This document shows, piece by piece, positions 31,146-38,915 of a DNA stretch of 64,000 nt (within the stretch, counting starts at the first letter, position 1; the number at the start of each line of letters is the position of its first letter). Origin of the DNA: Salinimonas iocasae (GTDB lineage: Bacteria; Pseudomonadota; Gammaproteobacteria; Enterobacterales; Alteromonadaceae); contig NZ_CP039852.1 of NCBI RefSeq assembly GCF_006228385.1, positions 1,442,001 to 1,506,000 on the forward strand. The letters are read 5' to 3'. The notes under the pieces were generated by a model. The model had not been told where the DNA came from. It did not search any database and worked only from the letters and a program-made list of their open reading frames with translations. A program made the translations under genes and the position numbers.

Positions 31146-32237
31146 TTACATATCGTTTTCATTCATAAACGGGTAATCGATATACCCCTTCTCATCCCCG
31201 CCGTAGAACGTATCCTGGTCCTGTTCATTAAGCTCAGCGCCGGCTTCAAATCGCTCAACCAAATCCGGGTTGGCAATATAAGGTCGTCCAAATGTCACAG
31301 CATCAGCGTAGCCCGACTTCACCGCCACCTGGGCGGACAGATAATCGTAATCACCATTAGCAATATAAAAACCTTTCCAAGTATTACGCAGGCTTTCCTG
31401 AATCTTCAAATCTTTGTTGCTTGTCGGCATGCCAGGAAAACGCTCGACCATATGTAAATAAGCCAGCCGGTAATCGTTCAAACGCTGAATGTAATACGTA
31501 AATGCAGTAAGCGGATCGCTGTCGGCAATATCATTTTGGTTTCCGATAGGAGAGAGGCGAATGCCAACTTTTTCTGCTGGCCATACGCTAAGTACGGCAT
31601 CGGTTACCCGACTTAAAAAGCGCATGCGGTTTTCCACAGAACCGCCATATTCATCATCACGCTTGTTGGTTTTGTCTCTTAAAAACTGATCTATCAGATA
31701 ACCATTAGCTGCGTGAATTTCTACCCCGTCAAAGCCAGCGCGTTCAGCATTCTTCGCGGCCAGGCGATAATCTTCAACCGTTTGCTCTATCTGCTCAATA
31801 GTCATTGCCTGAGGTTCTGAGGCAGGCTGTTTTTTGCCGTCAAAAAAAACATCGATGTCGGGGGTAATTGCCGATGGCGCCAGGGGCTTATTACCCTCGG
31901 GCTGAAAGTGTGTATGACTGATGCGGCCAACGTGCCACAACTGAAGATAAATTTTGCCACCTTTTGCATGGACAGCCTCGTTGATTTCACGCCATTTCTG
32001 AACCTGCTCCACCGTATAGATGCCGGGGGTACATATATATCCTTTTCCCTGAGGATTAATCTGCGTGGCTTCACTGACTATCAGTCCTGAAGAGGCGCGC
32101 TGTTCATAGTACGTAATCGACATGTCTGTCGGCTCATCGGTGGCATCATCGGCGCGGCTTCGGGTCAGTGGCGCCATGAAAATACGGTTTTTCACATCAG
32201 TGTCACCCACGATGCCGGTGCTGAATAAATCTGTCAT
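31146..32237 (-). CDS. Old Yellow Enzyme family ene-reductase (NemA-like)
   Basis: From ATG 32237 (AGGA upstream, good spacing) the protein is 363 residues; an upstream in-frame start at 32285 adds 16 residues with no RBS support. It has the OYE pattern: NRIFMAPLTRSRAD, LQLWHVGRISH, GFDGVEIHAANGYLIDQFL, then NKRDDEYGGSVENRMRF and a C-terminal FGRPYIANPDLVERF. These FMN enzymes reduce activated C=C bonds (enones, maleimides, nitro compounds) with NADPH. The closest named relatives are NemA-type reductases. It is followed in the same direction by nothing obvious and preceded by a PfpI-type gene, a pairing that suggests electrophile detoxification. Confidence 0.9.
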   Translation of the reverse strand: MTDLFSTGIVGDTDVKNRIFMAPLTRSRADDATDEPTDMSITYYEQRASSGLIVSEATQINPQGKGYICTPGIYTVEQVQKWREINEAVHAKGGKIYLQLWHVGRISHTHFQPEGNKPLAPSAITPDIDVFFDGKKQPASEPQAMTIEQIEQTVEDYRLAAKNAERAGFDGVEIHAANGYLIDQFLRDKTNKRDDEYGGSVENRMRFLSRVTDAVLSVWPAEKVGIRLSPIGNQNDIADSDPLTAFTYYIQRLNDYRLAYLHMVERFPGMPTSNKDLKIQESLRNTWKGFYIANGDYDYLSAQVAVKSGYADAVTFGRPYIANPDLVERFEAGAELNEQDQDTFYGGDEKGYIDYPFMNENDM

Positions 32238-32310
32238 AACAATTTCCTGAGAATCTGGAAGAGTGCCGGACAATGTGCCCGGCATAAATTACCTGGTTGG
32301 AGTGGAATAC

Positions 32311-32871
32311 TTAGGGAGTCTGGCGATCGTGTTTGCCTTCGCGTAATTCCTCGACAACCTTTTTACAGAATGCTTCCATATCATCCGGCGTGCGGCTTGT
32401 GGTCAATCCCTGGTCGACTACAACTTCTTCGTCTACCCAGTTGCCGCCGGCGTTGAGAATATCGGTTTTTATCGAAGGAAATGAGGTTACTGTACGGCCT
32501 TCAAGCACATCTGCCTCAACCAGCATCCACGGACCGTGACAGATAGCTGACACAGGCTTGTGTTGTACAAAGAAATCACGGACAAACTGTACAGCTTTAT
32601 CGTTAGTGCGCAGTGTATCGGGGTTAAGCACGCCACCCGGCAGAATCAGGCCGTTGTAATCTTCAGCCGATACGTCATTTATCGTTTTGTCTACCGTAAA
32701 CATATCGCCTTTTTCGTCATGGTTCATACCCTGAATTTCACCTGACTCCAGTGAAACGATGTCTACGTCTGCACCCGCAGCTTTGACTTTTTCCATTGGC
32801 TCGGTAAGTTCGACCTGTTCAAATCCGTCGGTAGCCAGAATGGCCACTTTTTTGCCTGTTAAAGCACCCAT
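32311..32871 (-). CDS. DJ-1/PfpI family protein (YhbO-type)
   Basis: 186 residues with the PfpI fold. The nucleophile elbow is SAICHGPW (Cys111, His112). The supporting Glu is in DGFEQVEL (Glu18). GLILPGGVLNPD is also characteristic. YhbO-like members are described as stress proteins acting on glyoxal/methylglyoxal adducts, though their deglycase activity is debated. It lies 73 bp upstream of the OYE-type reductase and is transcribed towards it, so the two may be co-expressed in an electrophile-stress response. Confidence 0.92.
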   Translation of the reverse strand: MGALTGKKVAILATDGFEQVELTEPMEKVKAAGADVDIVSLESGEIQGMNHDEKGDMFTVDKTINDVSAEDYNGLILPGGVLNPDTLRTNDKAVQFVRDFFVQHKPVSAICHGPWMLVEADVLEGRTVTSFPSIKTDILNAGGNWVDEEVVVDQGLTTSRTPDDMEAFCKKVVEELREGKHDRQTP

Positions 32872-32964
32872 AAATACATTCTCCTTTTATTGTGAATGTG
32901 CCGGTATCTACGGGCAAAACGTGGGGACTGGTTCTAATATGAACATTAAAAATTGTCTGAAATT

Positions 32965-34074
32965 TTAATGATCTTTTTGCAGGTGGAGGGCGTTCGACCG
33001 CTGGTCGATAAAAAATGTAAACTGGCCGAGAATATTCATGCCTAACAAGCCATCGGCGTTGGGTTTAGCAGCATCGGGAAGCACGAACATTTTAACGTTT
33101 TTTAAATGAAATATATCAAGCGACACTGACTCTACCTCAATAAGCGCAGCCTGACTCAAACCCGACGCCGTTGAAATGGTGAAATTCCCTAAAAACTGAT
33201 AGGACATATTGTTTCTGATTCGATTAAATACATCAGCTGACAATGCGCTTTGCGATGCACCCGTATCCAGTAGCAACGATAATGCGTTGCCGTTTACGCT
33301 TAGGGGAACCAGATAATGGTTCCCCCGGGGAAGTAACGCAATGCGCGGGGCAGACTCATCGAAGGGTAACGAACCAGGTTCGGTCAGCGCTTGCTCGGGT
33401 TCAGGCTCGGAATAATATTTAGACGCGAATTCATTATGCGCCGGATCATCAGGAGGCAAAGCTGCGAGGGTTGCTTCCATTAACCCTAATTTTTGTTGTT
33501 CGGCATAGGCTGTGGCTAACGCTACAGTGAATTGCCGATTACCAGGCGCATACTGAAAGAGCGGCTCGGTAAACACTGCCAGAGCCGTCCAGCTTTCTGT
33601 TTGTGAAAGGTGGTCGATAGCATCATTAACCAGCTCATGCAAAAGCACGCTGACTTTTTGTTGAACAGCGTGCGCTAATGACATATCAAGCATATCGAAA
33701 TAATGCAGCGCCACATCACTCAGGGGCGCGGTTCTTTTCAAAAGTTCAGCTTCCAGAAGCAGTAGTTCAGCATCACGGGGCTGCTGCTTGAGTGCGTTTT
33801 GCAGGTGATACCGGGCCTGCTCATAATCAGCCTGCGCTAAAAGTTGCGAAATAAACACTTTCATGGTGGCAGGACGGTTTGCTGTCGTCTCTGCTTTAGC
33901 GCCGATTGAGGTGCTGTCGCCTTTTGCTGGTTGCGCAGCGGGTAAAGAGGAGAGTGGCGTTTGCAGGTTTTCTGAGTCAGCTTTTTTTAAGTCAGCAAGC
34001 GTGTAAAGCAGAAAAACATTGCCGCTTACCGAGACAATCAACAAGCTGATGATAACCCAACGCCATTTACTCAT
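32965..34074 (-). CDS. Membrane-anchored TPR protein with C-terminal retropepsin-like domain
   Basis: ATG 34074 overlaps the thioesterase stop codon (ATGA), so I take it as the start (369 residues); an upstream frame start would run through the thioesterase gene. A single membrane helix follows at once (WRWVIISLLIVSVSGNVFLL). The middle is helical with TPR-like pairs (ADYEQARYHLQNALKQQP). The C-terminal aspartic protease domain has LLLDTGASQSAL (Asp270) and ADGLLGMNILGQF. It is probably bound to the inner membrane with the protease in the periplasm. Substrate unknown. Translation is coupled to the thioesterase gene. Confidence 0.83.
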   Translation of the reverse strand: MSKWRWVIISLLIVSVSGNVFLLYTLADLKKADSENLQTPLSSLPAAQPAKGDSTSIGAKAETTANRPATMKVFISQLLAQADYEQARYHLQNALKQQPRDAELLLLEAELLKRTAPLSDVALHYFDMLDMSLAHAVQQKVSVLLHELVNDAIDHLSQTESWTALAVFTEPLFQYAPGNRQFTVALATAYAEQQKLGLMEATLAALPPDDPAHNEFASKYYSEPEPEQALTEPGSLPFDESAPRIALLPRGNHYLVPLSVNGNALSLLLDTGASQSALSADVFNRIRNNMSYQFLGNFTISTASGLSQAALIEVESVSLDIFHLKNVKMFVLPDAAKPNADGLLGMNILGQFTFFIDQRSNALHLQKDH

Positions 34075-34514
34075 TGGGGTATCACAGCGCCGCAATAGGT
34101 GTTTTTGAATGCCTGGGGCATACGTCTGGGCGCGCCAGAAGACAATCGGGCACAAACAAATTCAGTCTTTGCTTTAAACACCGTTTTAAAACGCCGTAAA
34201 CAGATAAACTGAAATTGGCGGGTCAGGTGAAGACGACCATCGCATGCGGTTATCCAGGTGCTGCATGCCAGTTCATCGCCCTGATGACAGGGCAGTATGT
34301 AATCAAGTTCGTGACGGTGAATAACCATAGCACTATCCAGCGCCTGATAGTCTTCAAAGCGTAAACCCAGCGCGTTAGTATGCGCCCACGCCAGCGATTC
34401 CAGTTGCGAAAGGTACGCAACATTATTAACGTGATTGTAGTGATCAATATGCGCATTCTGTATCGCCCACGTTTGCGTATAAGGCGCATCAAATTGCCAG
34501 TCCAGATTATTCAT
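34071..34514 (-). CDS. Hotdog-fold acyl-CoA thioesterase (4HBT/YbgC-like)
   Basis: From ATG 34514 the protein is 147 residues. The hotdog motif is AIQNAHIDHYNHVNNVAYLSQLESLAW, where the Asp and the HVNN segment are the active-site part of YbgC/4-hydroxybenzoyl-CoA-type thioesterases. It would hydrolyse acyl-CoA thioesters; the chain length is unknown. Starts at 34562 or 34592 are in frame and none has a strong ribosome binding site, so the N-terminus is uncertain. It is divergent from epmC, and its stop overlaps the start of the protease gene downstream. Confidence 0.85.
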   Translation of the reverse strand: MNNLDWQFDAPYTQTWAIQNAHIDHYNHVNNVAYLSQLESLAWAHTNALGLRFEDYQALDSAMVIHRHELDYILPCHQGDELACSTWITACDGRLHLTRQFQFICLRRFKTVFKAKTEFVCARLSSGAPRRMPQAFKNTYCGAVIPQ

Positions 34515-34653
34515 GCGTTTTTTTAACAATAAATGATTCACTGATGCTAACGAATTTAGCATTATTCGTCTGCTGTTTCTGCGCAGCAACATAGTCTATT
34601 TTTGATTGATTTGTTAAACTCCTGCCAGTTTTTACTATGCCAAAAGGTCTGCC

Positions 34654-35214
34654 TTGAACAATAGCGCCAGTGACTACGAAGATGATGAAGCACTTCCTAC
34701 GTTAATCGCCATCTTCGACGCTGAATTCCATGATGAATTTAATACCCGGCTTATACGGGGGGAGGACGAGCCGGTGTATCTGCCTGCAGATGAAAAGACC
34801 CGGTATCATCAAATTGTTTTTGCGCACGGTTTTTTCTCCAGCGCATTACATGAAATTGCGCACTGGTGTGTAGCAGGCCCAAAACGGCGTTTGCTGGAGG
34901 ATTATGGCTATTGGTACTGTCCGGATGGTCGTAACGAAGCCCAGCAAAAGCAGTTTGAGCAGGTGGAAGTCAAACCGCAGGCTATCGAGTGGGCTTTTAC
35001 TCTGGCTGCGGGCAGACAATTTTCCGTCAGCACTGATAACCTTGATGGCGCTGAGCCTGACAGGGAAGGGTTTACCCGGGCGGTTAAAGCGCAGTTGACG
35101 ACCTACCTGAATCAGGGTTTTCCTCCTCGTGCACAGCGCTTCATCGCTGCCTTAAATAAAGCATTTGATACACCTGCCTTATCGCATTCGAGTATCTCAG
35201 GAGAAGCCGCATGA
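34654..35214 (+). CDS. epmC: Elongation factor P hydroxylase
   Basis: 186 residues, starting at TTG 34654 with AAGG upstream; no in-frame ATG is available. The protein matches YfcM/EpmC, the iron-dependent enzyme that hydroxylates the modified lysine of EF-P. The metal-site motif is ALHEIAHWC (His66, Glu67, His70), followed by GPKRRLLEDYGYWY and later VEVKPQAIEWAF. Its neighbours yfcL and mnmC are also found close to it in E. coli. It overlaps the next gene by four bases (ATGA), so the two are co-translated. Confidence 0.93.
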   Translation: MNNSASDYEDDEALPTLIAIFDAEFHDEFNTRLIRGEDEPVYLPADEKTRYHQIVFAHGFFSSALHEIAHWCVAGPKRRLLEDYGYWYCPDGRNEAQQKQFEQVEVKPQAIEWAFTLAAGRQFSVSTDNLDGAEPDREGFTRAVKAQLTTYLNQGFPPRAQRFIAALNKAFDTPALSHSSISGEAA

Positions 35215-36341
35215 AAACCAAAACAAGCTTCAGGCTGGGCGTCGTGGTTAACCCTTATGCCGGTATTGGTGGTGCGGTAGCACTTAAAGGCAGTGACGGT
35301 GCCGCTATTCGTGAAAAGGCGCTGGCGCAGGGAGCAGAGCAACAGGCGGCAGATAAGATGAGCCGTGCATTAGCCCAGCTTCAGGGCGCTGACAACCTTA
35401 TAATTTACACAGCCTCCGGCGCGATGGGCATGGACAGCTGTGAGCAAGCCGGCCTGTCTGCTGACGTGGTCTACACACCACAAACAGCGCAGACCGAGGC
35501 GGAGCACACGCAGCAGGCTGTGAGGGCGATAGTGGAAAAAGGCATCGATTTATTACTGTTTGCCGGTGGCGATGGCACCGCGCGTAACGTATTTGATGAG
35601 TTAGGTGCAACGCAAGTCGTTTTAGGAGTGCCTGCCGGGGTGAAAATACATTCTGGTGTATACGCTGTAACGCCGTCAGCGGCCGGAAAGGTCGCTCTGA
35701 AAATGGCGCAGGGCCAGCTGGTCAGTGAGTTTGATGCAGAGGTGCGCGATATTGACGAGGATGCATTCAGACAGGGCAACGTTACTGCAAAGTACTATGG
35801 CGAGATGCGAGTCCCTAGAGAGCTGGAGTATATTCAGGCGGTCAAAATGGGCGGCAAGGAACATGAAGAACTGGTTCTGGATGATATTGCCGACTACGTA
35901 AGTGAAATGATTGAGCAGGATGATGAGACGCTTTATGTCATGGGGTCGGGCTCAACGGTTGCGGCGATTATGGACGCGCTCAATTTAGATAACACCCTGC
36001 TGGGCGTAGATGTGATCCGCGATAGGCGTATTATCGCCAGTGATGTCAGCGCCAAAACATTGCTGGAGATTACCGACGGGCAGCCTGTAAAACTGGTTAT
36101 CACACTTATTGGCGGACAGGGGCATATTCTGGGGCGCGGCAATCAACAGCTCAGCCCTGCATTTATAAAACGCCTGGGAAAACAAAATATGCTGATCGTG
36201 GCTACGAAGCAGAAACTTCAGGCCCTTGAAGGCAGGCCATTGCGACTCGATTCAGGCGACGATGCATTGGATGAGACGCTAAGTGGCAGTGTCCAGATTA
36301 TTACAGGTTATCAGGATAAAGTATTATATCCGGCAGTATAG
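35211..36341 (+). CDS. ATP-NAD kinase-like protein
   Basis: 376 residues. The diacylglycerol-kinase/NAD-kinase-type GGDGT motif is FAGGDGTARN (119-125), and the N-terminus has VVVNPYAGIGGAVALKGSDG. Further signatures are GVPAGVKIHSGVYAVTP and, late, GGQGHILGRGNQQLSP. This is the YfcM-associated 'ATP-NAD kinase family' type, longer than NadK and probably acting on a different acceptor. What it phosphorylates is not known. It starts inside the stop of epmC and is followed 9 bp later by yfcL, so the three form an operon. Confidence 0.88.
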   Translation: MKTKTSFRLGVVVNPYAGIGGAVALKGSDGAAIREKALAQGAEQQAADKMSRALAQLQGADNLIIYTASGAMGMDSCEQAGLSADVVYTPQTAQTEAEHTQQAVRAIVEKGIDLLLFAGGDGTARNVFDELGATQVVLGVPAGVKIHSGVYAVTPSAAGKVALKMAQGQLVSEFDAEVRDIDEDAFRQGNVTAKYYGEMRVPRELEYIQAVKMGGKEHEELVLDDIADYVSEMIEQDDETLYVMGSGSTVAAIMDALNLDNTLLGVDVIRDRRIIASDVSAKTLLEITDGQPVKLVITLIGGQGHILGRGNQQLSPAFIKRLGKQNMLIVATKQKLQALEGRPLRLDSGDDALDETLSGSVQIITGYQDKVLYPAV

Positions 36342-36350
36342 GAGAACGTT

Positions 36351-36653
36351 ATGCAGCCCAGTCCTTTGGCTGACCAGTCATTTATCGATGCTGTCATGCA
36401 CATTGAAAATCAACTGGACAATGTGGTCGATCACGGTAGTGATGATGAGTTATTCATTGCCAGTTATCTGCAGGGGCATTTCGCTGTTATTTCCCGTCCC
36501 CTTGAGATGGAGCAAAACGCGACAATTGATTTGTTGGATGCCACCGTAAAAGAGAGTCTTCAGCAGGCTTTTGACAATAATGAATTGGAGGCTGACGACC
36601 AGAAAAAAGTCACGGCTCTCTGGCAGCAGCTAGTCAACGGTGCCCGCCGGTAA
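36351..36653 (+). CDS. yfcL: YfcL family protein
   Basis: 100 residues, acidic and helical, with no signal peptide. It matches the small YfcL family by the pattern HIENQLDNVVDHGSDDELFI and SYLQGHFAV, plus a helical C-terminal half. Its role is unknown. It lies 9 bp after the NAD-kinase-like gene and ends the operon. Confidence 0.85.
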   Translation: MQPSPLADQSFIDAVMHIENQLDNVVDHGSDDELFIASYLQGHFAVISRPLEMEQNATIDLLDATVKESLQQAFDNNELEADDQKKVTALWQQLVNGARR

Positions 36654-36816
36654 CGGCATGTTTCTTCCTTTTCTGGCATAGTATTGCCGCCTTACAGCGC
36701 TGATTTGGATGGCGGCCTGCGCAAATCAGGTGAATTATCAAGGTGTCGTGAGTGGTACGATTTTTGCCAATTTCACTTTGTTTATTGATAAATTGCAGGA
36801 TTTTTGACGCAGGCCT

Positions 36817-37452
36817 ATGAAACTACTTATTACACGCAGCGTTTTTTGGGTGCTTGTTGTGGCAGGAATGACTGCCTGTGCAGCGGGCCCGGCCGAGCCA
36901 GACAAAGAGTCACACGTCACCGCTCAAACACCCTCAGCGCAGCCGGTTGGCCAGTCGCTGGGCAATATTGAATATCAGACCTACCTGCTGGCCAATGAAC
37001 TGTTCGCCAGCCTTAAACCTGCTCAACACCTGCGCTACGCGGTAGCCGGTTTTGTACCCGTGACTTCTTTGCAATATGACAGCCAGAGCCAGTCACCTTT
37101 AATGTTACTGGGGCACCAGTTAGAGCAGGGCCTGATGACCGAGGCCACGAAGCGCGGATTTACAACTCAAGAGTTTAAGCTTTCGAACGATATAGTAATA
37201 GGGCAGCATAGTGATCGTGTGTTATCTCGCAATATCGAGAATCTGTCTGCACCTGAAAGAATCGATTTTTATATTACCGGAACACTGGTTCATCAACAGG
37301 GTGGCGCAGTCGTGAATGCGCGCGTCATTGAAGCCAGAACCAAAGATGTGGTTGCCGCAGCGACCCGTTTTTTTCCTTCGGGGTTGTTCTGGGACGAAGA
37401 GCAGGTTACTACCCGTCAGGGGCGTTTGTACCGCATGCAGGATAAGGGGTAA
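36817..37452 (+). CDS. FlgO-like lipoprotein 1
   Basis: 211 residues with a lipoprotein signal (VVAGMTACAAG, Cys near residue 21). The FlgO-type domain covers most of the mature part: YLLANELFASLK, VAGFVPVTSL, LLGHQLEQGLMTEATKRGF, FYITGTLVHQQGGAVVNARV. In Vibrio, FlgO is an outer-membrane protein needed for normal flagellar assembly. No flagellar genes are in this window, so the link is by family only. It is the first of three tandem relatives, followed six bases later by the second. Confidence 0.87.
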   Translation: MKLLITRSVFWVLVVAGMTACAAGPAEPDKESHVTAQTPSAQPVGQSLGNIEYQTYLLANELFASLKPAQHLRYAVAGFVPVTSLQYDSQSQSPLMLLGHQLEQGLMTEATKRGFTTQEFKLSNDIVIGQHSDRVLSRNIENLSAPERIDFYITGTLVHQQGGAVVNARVIEARTKDVVAAATRFFPSGLFWDEEQVTTRQGRLYRMQDKG

Positions 37453-37457
37453 AGAGG

Positions 37458-38204
37458 ATGAAGTTGCAACATTACGCGCTCGGTGCATTGTCACTGGTGC
37501 TCACGGCCTGTACTACCACGGAAGAGCCGGACGAGACAGCCAGCCAAACGCCTGATGAAAGTGGTTCGATGCAAATCATTGATGTACAGGATGCCGATCG
37601 CCGCAGCGCGCCTTTGCCGGCCGATTATAACGGCGATGAAACTGACAGTTTTGGTGCTGTTGGTCAGCCCCGGATATATTCCAGTGTGCAGGGGGCTTAT
37701 AAAGGCCGGCCTCTTACCCGCCATGTCGGAGACTATGTCAAAAACCTGACGCAGGATTTGATTTCCAATATGGAGTACGTTACCGCCAAAACCCCTGTAG
37801 CCGTCACCAATTTTGCTTTGCTTGACTCTGATCTTCAGAAAACCAACTTATTAGGGCAGCAAATGGCAGAATCGTTTGTACATGAGCTGCACAAGTTCAG
37901 GATTCCTGTTCTTGATTACAAAGCTACCGACTATATCCGGGTAACCAAACAGGGCGATTTTTTGTTATCCCGCGATTATCTGGACCTTAACTCCAGTCTG
38001 CCGATTGAGTATGTGTTAACTGGCACCATGGCTAAACATCAGGGCGGTGTGATGGTTAATGCGCGGATACTGGGAATTGAGTCGCGGGCAGTTGTCGCCA
38101 GCGCGCAAATGCTGATCCCCTTCTATGTGGTTGATGCACTTATTCCCAGTGATGGTGCAGAAAAGCCAGGAACGCGGGACGGCGTTAAGCTGACACAAGG
38201 GTAA
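37458..38204 (+). CDS. FlgO-like lipoprotein 2
   Basis: 248 residues, lipoprotein signal ending LVLTAC (Cys near 18), then an acidic linker (EEPDETASQTPDES). The FlgO-like domain repeats the pattern of its neighbour: LISNMEYVTAKTPVAVTNF, LLGQQMAESFVHEL, VLTGTMAKHQGGVMVNARIL, VVASAQMLIPF. It lies between the other two copies with only 5-6 bp gaps, so all three are surely one transcript. Ancient tandem duplication is the simplest explanation, because the copies are clearly diverged. Confidence 0.88.
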   Translation: MKLQHYALGALSLVLTACTTTEEPDETASQTPDESGSMQIIDVQDADRRSAPLPADYNGDETDSFGAVGQPRIYSSVQGAYKGRPLTRHVGDYVKNLTQDLISNMEYVTAKTPVAVTNFALLDSDLQKTNLLGQQMAESFVHELHKFRIPVLDYKATDYIRVTKQGDFLLSRDYLDLNSSLPIEYVLTGTMAKHQGGVMVNARILGIESRAVVASAQMLIPFYVVDALIPSDGAEKPGTRDGVKLTQG

Positions 38205-38210
38205 GCAACA

Positions 38211-38915
38211 ATGGATAGAGCTTCTCGTCTTGCCGGTTTGGTGCTGATAGCAATGTTAGCCGGTTGTAGTGCAATCGATGAACAGTATCATGCTATGCGA
38301 GCCGCTACCTGGGATACCTCAAAAAGTGAGCCGGTAATAATTCCTCATGAAGATACCGGTCTTGTCTATAGACCGGACTCGCGTGATTTGAAAGCTCGCC
38401 CGCAATCACAGGAGCAAACCCGCTACCAGGACCCGCTGTATGTGGGCTTTTATGCTGATTTAACGCACAAATCACTGAATGATTACGCCGGGCAACTTGC
38501 GATGGAACTGATGGATTCTGCCAGTACAATTCGTCCTCGCGAAAAAGTGGGCGTGGCAAGTTTCGTCAGGCTCAATCATACCTTGCACGACACCACGGTA
38601 CTGGGCAATCAACTGGCTGAATATATGCTCGGGCAGCTGCAAAGTTATGGTCTGGCGGTTGTTGATTTTAAGTTATCTGATGACTTATATGTAACAGAGC
38701 GCGGCGACCTGGTGATGCATCGTGGATTTCAGAAAATTGCTGCCCAGTCAAAAATGGACCACGTGCTTACCGGCACCATGATAGAAACCAAACGGGGCGT
38801 ACGTATAAACGCACGCATCGTGAGTGTGGAAGAGCAGTCACTGGTGGCCAGTGCCAGCGTGGATGTGCCGGCATTTATGGTGACCAGTCTTAACTCAGTT
38901 GAAGCGGGTAACTAA
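38211..38915 (+). CDS. FlgO-like lipoprotein 3
   Basis: 234 residues, lipoprotein signal LIAMLAGC (Cys near 19). The FlgO-like domain shows LAMELMDSASTIRPREKVGV, VLGNQLAEYMLGQLQ, VLTGTMIETKRGVRINARIV and LVASASVDVPAF. It is the last of the three-gene cluster. Its 3' end overlaps the convergent mnmC gene by four bases. Confidence 0.88.
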   Translation: MDRASRLAGLVLIAMLAGCSAIDEQYHAMRAATWDTSKSEPVIIPHEDTGLVYRPDSRDLKARPQSQEQTRYQDPLYVGFYADLTHKSLNDYAGQLAMELMDSASTIRPREKVGVASFVRLNHTLHDTTVLGNQLAEYMLGQLQSYGLAVVDFKLSDDLYVTERGDLVMHRGFQKIAAQSKMDHVLTGTMIETKRGVRINARIVSVEEQSLVASASVDVPAFMVTSLNSVEAGN

